Positions 5,224 to 5,858 of a stretch of 5,858 nucleotides of DNA are shown here, in pieces (the stretch's first letter is position 1; every line of letters starts with the position of its first letter). Position numbers and translations under genes: made by a program. A model generated the notes under the pieces. That model was not told the DNA's origin. It did no database searches and worked only from the letters and a program-made list of their open reading frames with translations. Source of the DNA: Pseudomonadota bacterium (GTDB taxonomy: Bacteria > Pseudomonadota > Alphaproteobacteria > Acetobacterales > Acetobacteraceae); the NCBI GenBank assembly GCA_021784255.1, contig JAJXSZ010000195.1, positions 1 to 5,858 of the forward strand, given 5' to 3'.

Positions 5224-5858
5224 GCGCGATCCGGGGCATGCGGCGGCAGAGCCAGTGGGATCTGCGGGCGGCCGGCAATTTCGCGGGCGGCGGCAGCGGC
5301 ACGGGGCTGCTCGTGGCGGCGGCGCTGGAAGCAATCGGTGGCGGAACGTTCCGCCTGGCGCTGGCGTGCGGGCTGCTGCTGGTCGGCGCCGGGCTCGGGC
5401 TGGTCTGGCTCGAGATCGGCCGGCCGTGGCGGGCGCTCAACGTGTTCTTCCATCCCCGCACCTCGTGGATGACGCGCGAGGGGATCATGGCGCTGCTGCT
5501 GTTCCCGCTCGGGCTTGCCGCGATCGCCACCGGCTCGGCCGCGCTGGCGGTGCTGGCGGCGCTGGCGGCGCTCGGCTTCCTCGCCTGCCAGGCGGGCATC
5601 CTGCACGCCGCGCGCGCGATCCCGGCCTGGCGCAAGCGCGAGCTGGTGGCGCTGATCGTCCTCGGCGGGCTGGCGGAGGGGACGGGGCTGGCGCTGATCG
5701 TTCCGGGTGCCGCGCGATGGCTGCCGCTGCTGGCGCTCGCCGCGGGCGCCGGGCGGGAGATCGCGTGGCGGCGCTATCGTGCGGCCCTCGGGCGCGATCC
5801 GCGGACCGCGCCGGCGCTCGCCGCCTTCGCCGGGCGGCCGGCGCGGCTGGCGCGCCTG
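5220..5858 (+). CDS. padD: phenylacetyl-CoA:acceptor oxidoreductase, membrane anchor subunit (3' end missing)
   Basis: The frame is open for 213 codons to the window end. The product is a polytopic membrane protein of the DmsC/NrfD kind that anchors molybdo-Fe-S complexes and passes electrons to the quinone pool. Hydrophobic segments are visible near residues 44-64, 87-104, 106-130, 142-162 and 165-178. The diagnostic part is LEIGRPWRALNVFFHPRTSW (64-83) followed by MTREG, matching the G-R-P-x-R-x...H-x-R-T-S-W-M-x-R-E motif of DmsC-like anchors. The N-terminus QSQWDLRAAGNF (10-21) also recalls such subunits. The ATG at 5220 lies ten bases after padC and has only a weak GCGGGG before it; ATG 5238 is an alternative. 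It is the third gene of the padBCD set, and its presence supports a membrane-bound, quinone-reducing complex. The remaining C-terminal helices lie beyond the window. Confidence 0.78.
   Translation, partial: MSAIRGMRRQSQWDLRAAGNFAGGGSGTGLLVAAALEAIGGGTFRLALACGLLLVGAGLGLVWLEIGRPWRALNVFFHPRTSWMTREGIMALLLFPLGLAAIATGSAALAVLAALAALGFLACQAGILHAARAIPAWRKRELVALIVLGGLAEGTGLALIVPGAARWLPLLALAAGAGREIAWRRYRAALGRDPRTAPALAAFAGRPARLARL

Noticed and set aside
4148..5635. Open frame of 495 codons on the minus strand across padB, padC and padD
   Set aside because: It crosses three convincing plus-strand genes and has shadow-type composition.

Overview
The window is a GC-rich (roughly 70% by eye), tightly packed stretch of proteobacterial DNA. 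GC-ending codons dominate, so long open frames appear on both strands that are only shadows of the real genes. The gene content points to anaerobic catabolism of aromatic compounds. An alphaproteobacterium is plausible from the base composition and the FixK/FNR-type palindrome, but the sequence alone cannot settle the taxon.

Left part (minus strand): a complete zinc alcohol-dehydrogenase-family gene, best read as 6-hydroxycyclohex-1-ene-1-carbonyl-CoA dehydrogenase (Had) of the Thauera-type benzoyl-CoA pathway. Just beyond its stop, at the window edge, is a three-unit 15-bp tandem repeat and possibly the start of another minus-strand gene.

Middle: a 235-bp divergent intergenic region (1138-1372) with a perfect FNR/FixK/AadR-type box, TTGAT-CTAG-ATCAA, at 1255-1268. 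It lies nearly midway between the two divergent starts.

Right part (plus strand): a compact operon of four genes. It comprises a FlK-like hotdog thioesterase with its Thr/Glu/His catalytic set intact, a large molybdopterin oxidoreductase without a Tat signal, a four-cluster ferredoxin-like subunit, and the beginning of a DmsC/NrfD-like membrane subunit cut by the window end. The last three fit phenylacetyl-CoA:acceptor oxidoreductase (PadBCD).

Proposed joint role: PadBCD oxidises phenylacetyl-CoA (from phenylacetate or phenylalanine) at the alpha carbon to the phenylglyoxylyl level and passes electrons to quinone. The thioesterase may hydrolyse a CoA thioester in this step. Later conversion to benzoyl-CoA, outside this window, would feed the ring-reduction route in which Had acts. 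The shared FNR-type box suggests both arms are switched on without oxygen. Gene families and the box are read directly; substrate and pathway assignments rest on family resemblance and context. The most unusual points are the thioesterase leading the operon, the missing third cysteine of the catalytic subunit's N-terminal Fe-S motif, and tiny bridging frames at two operon junctions.
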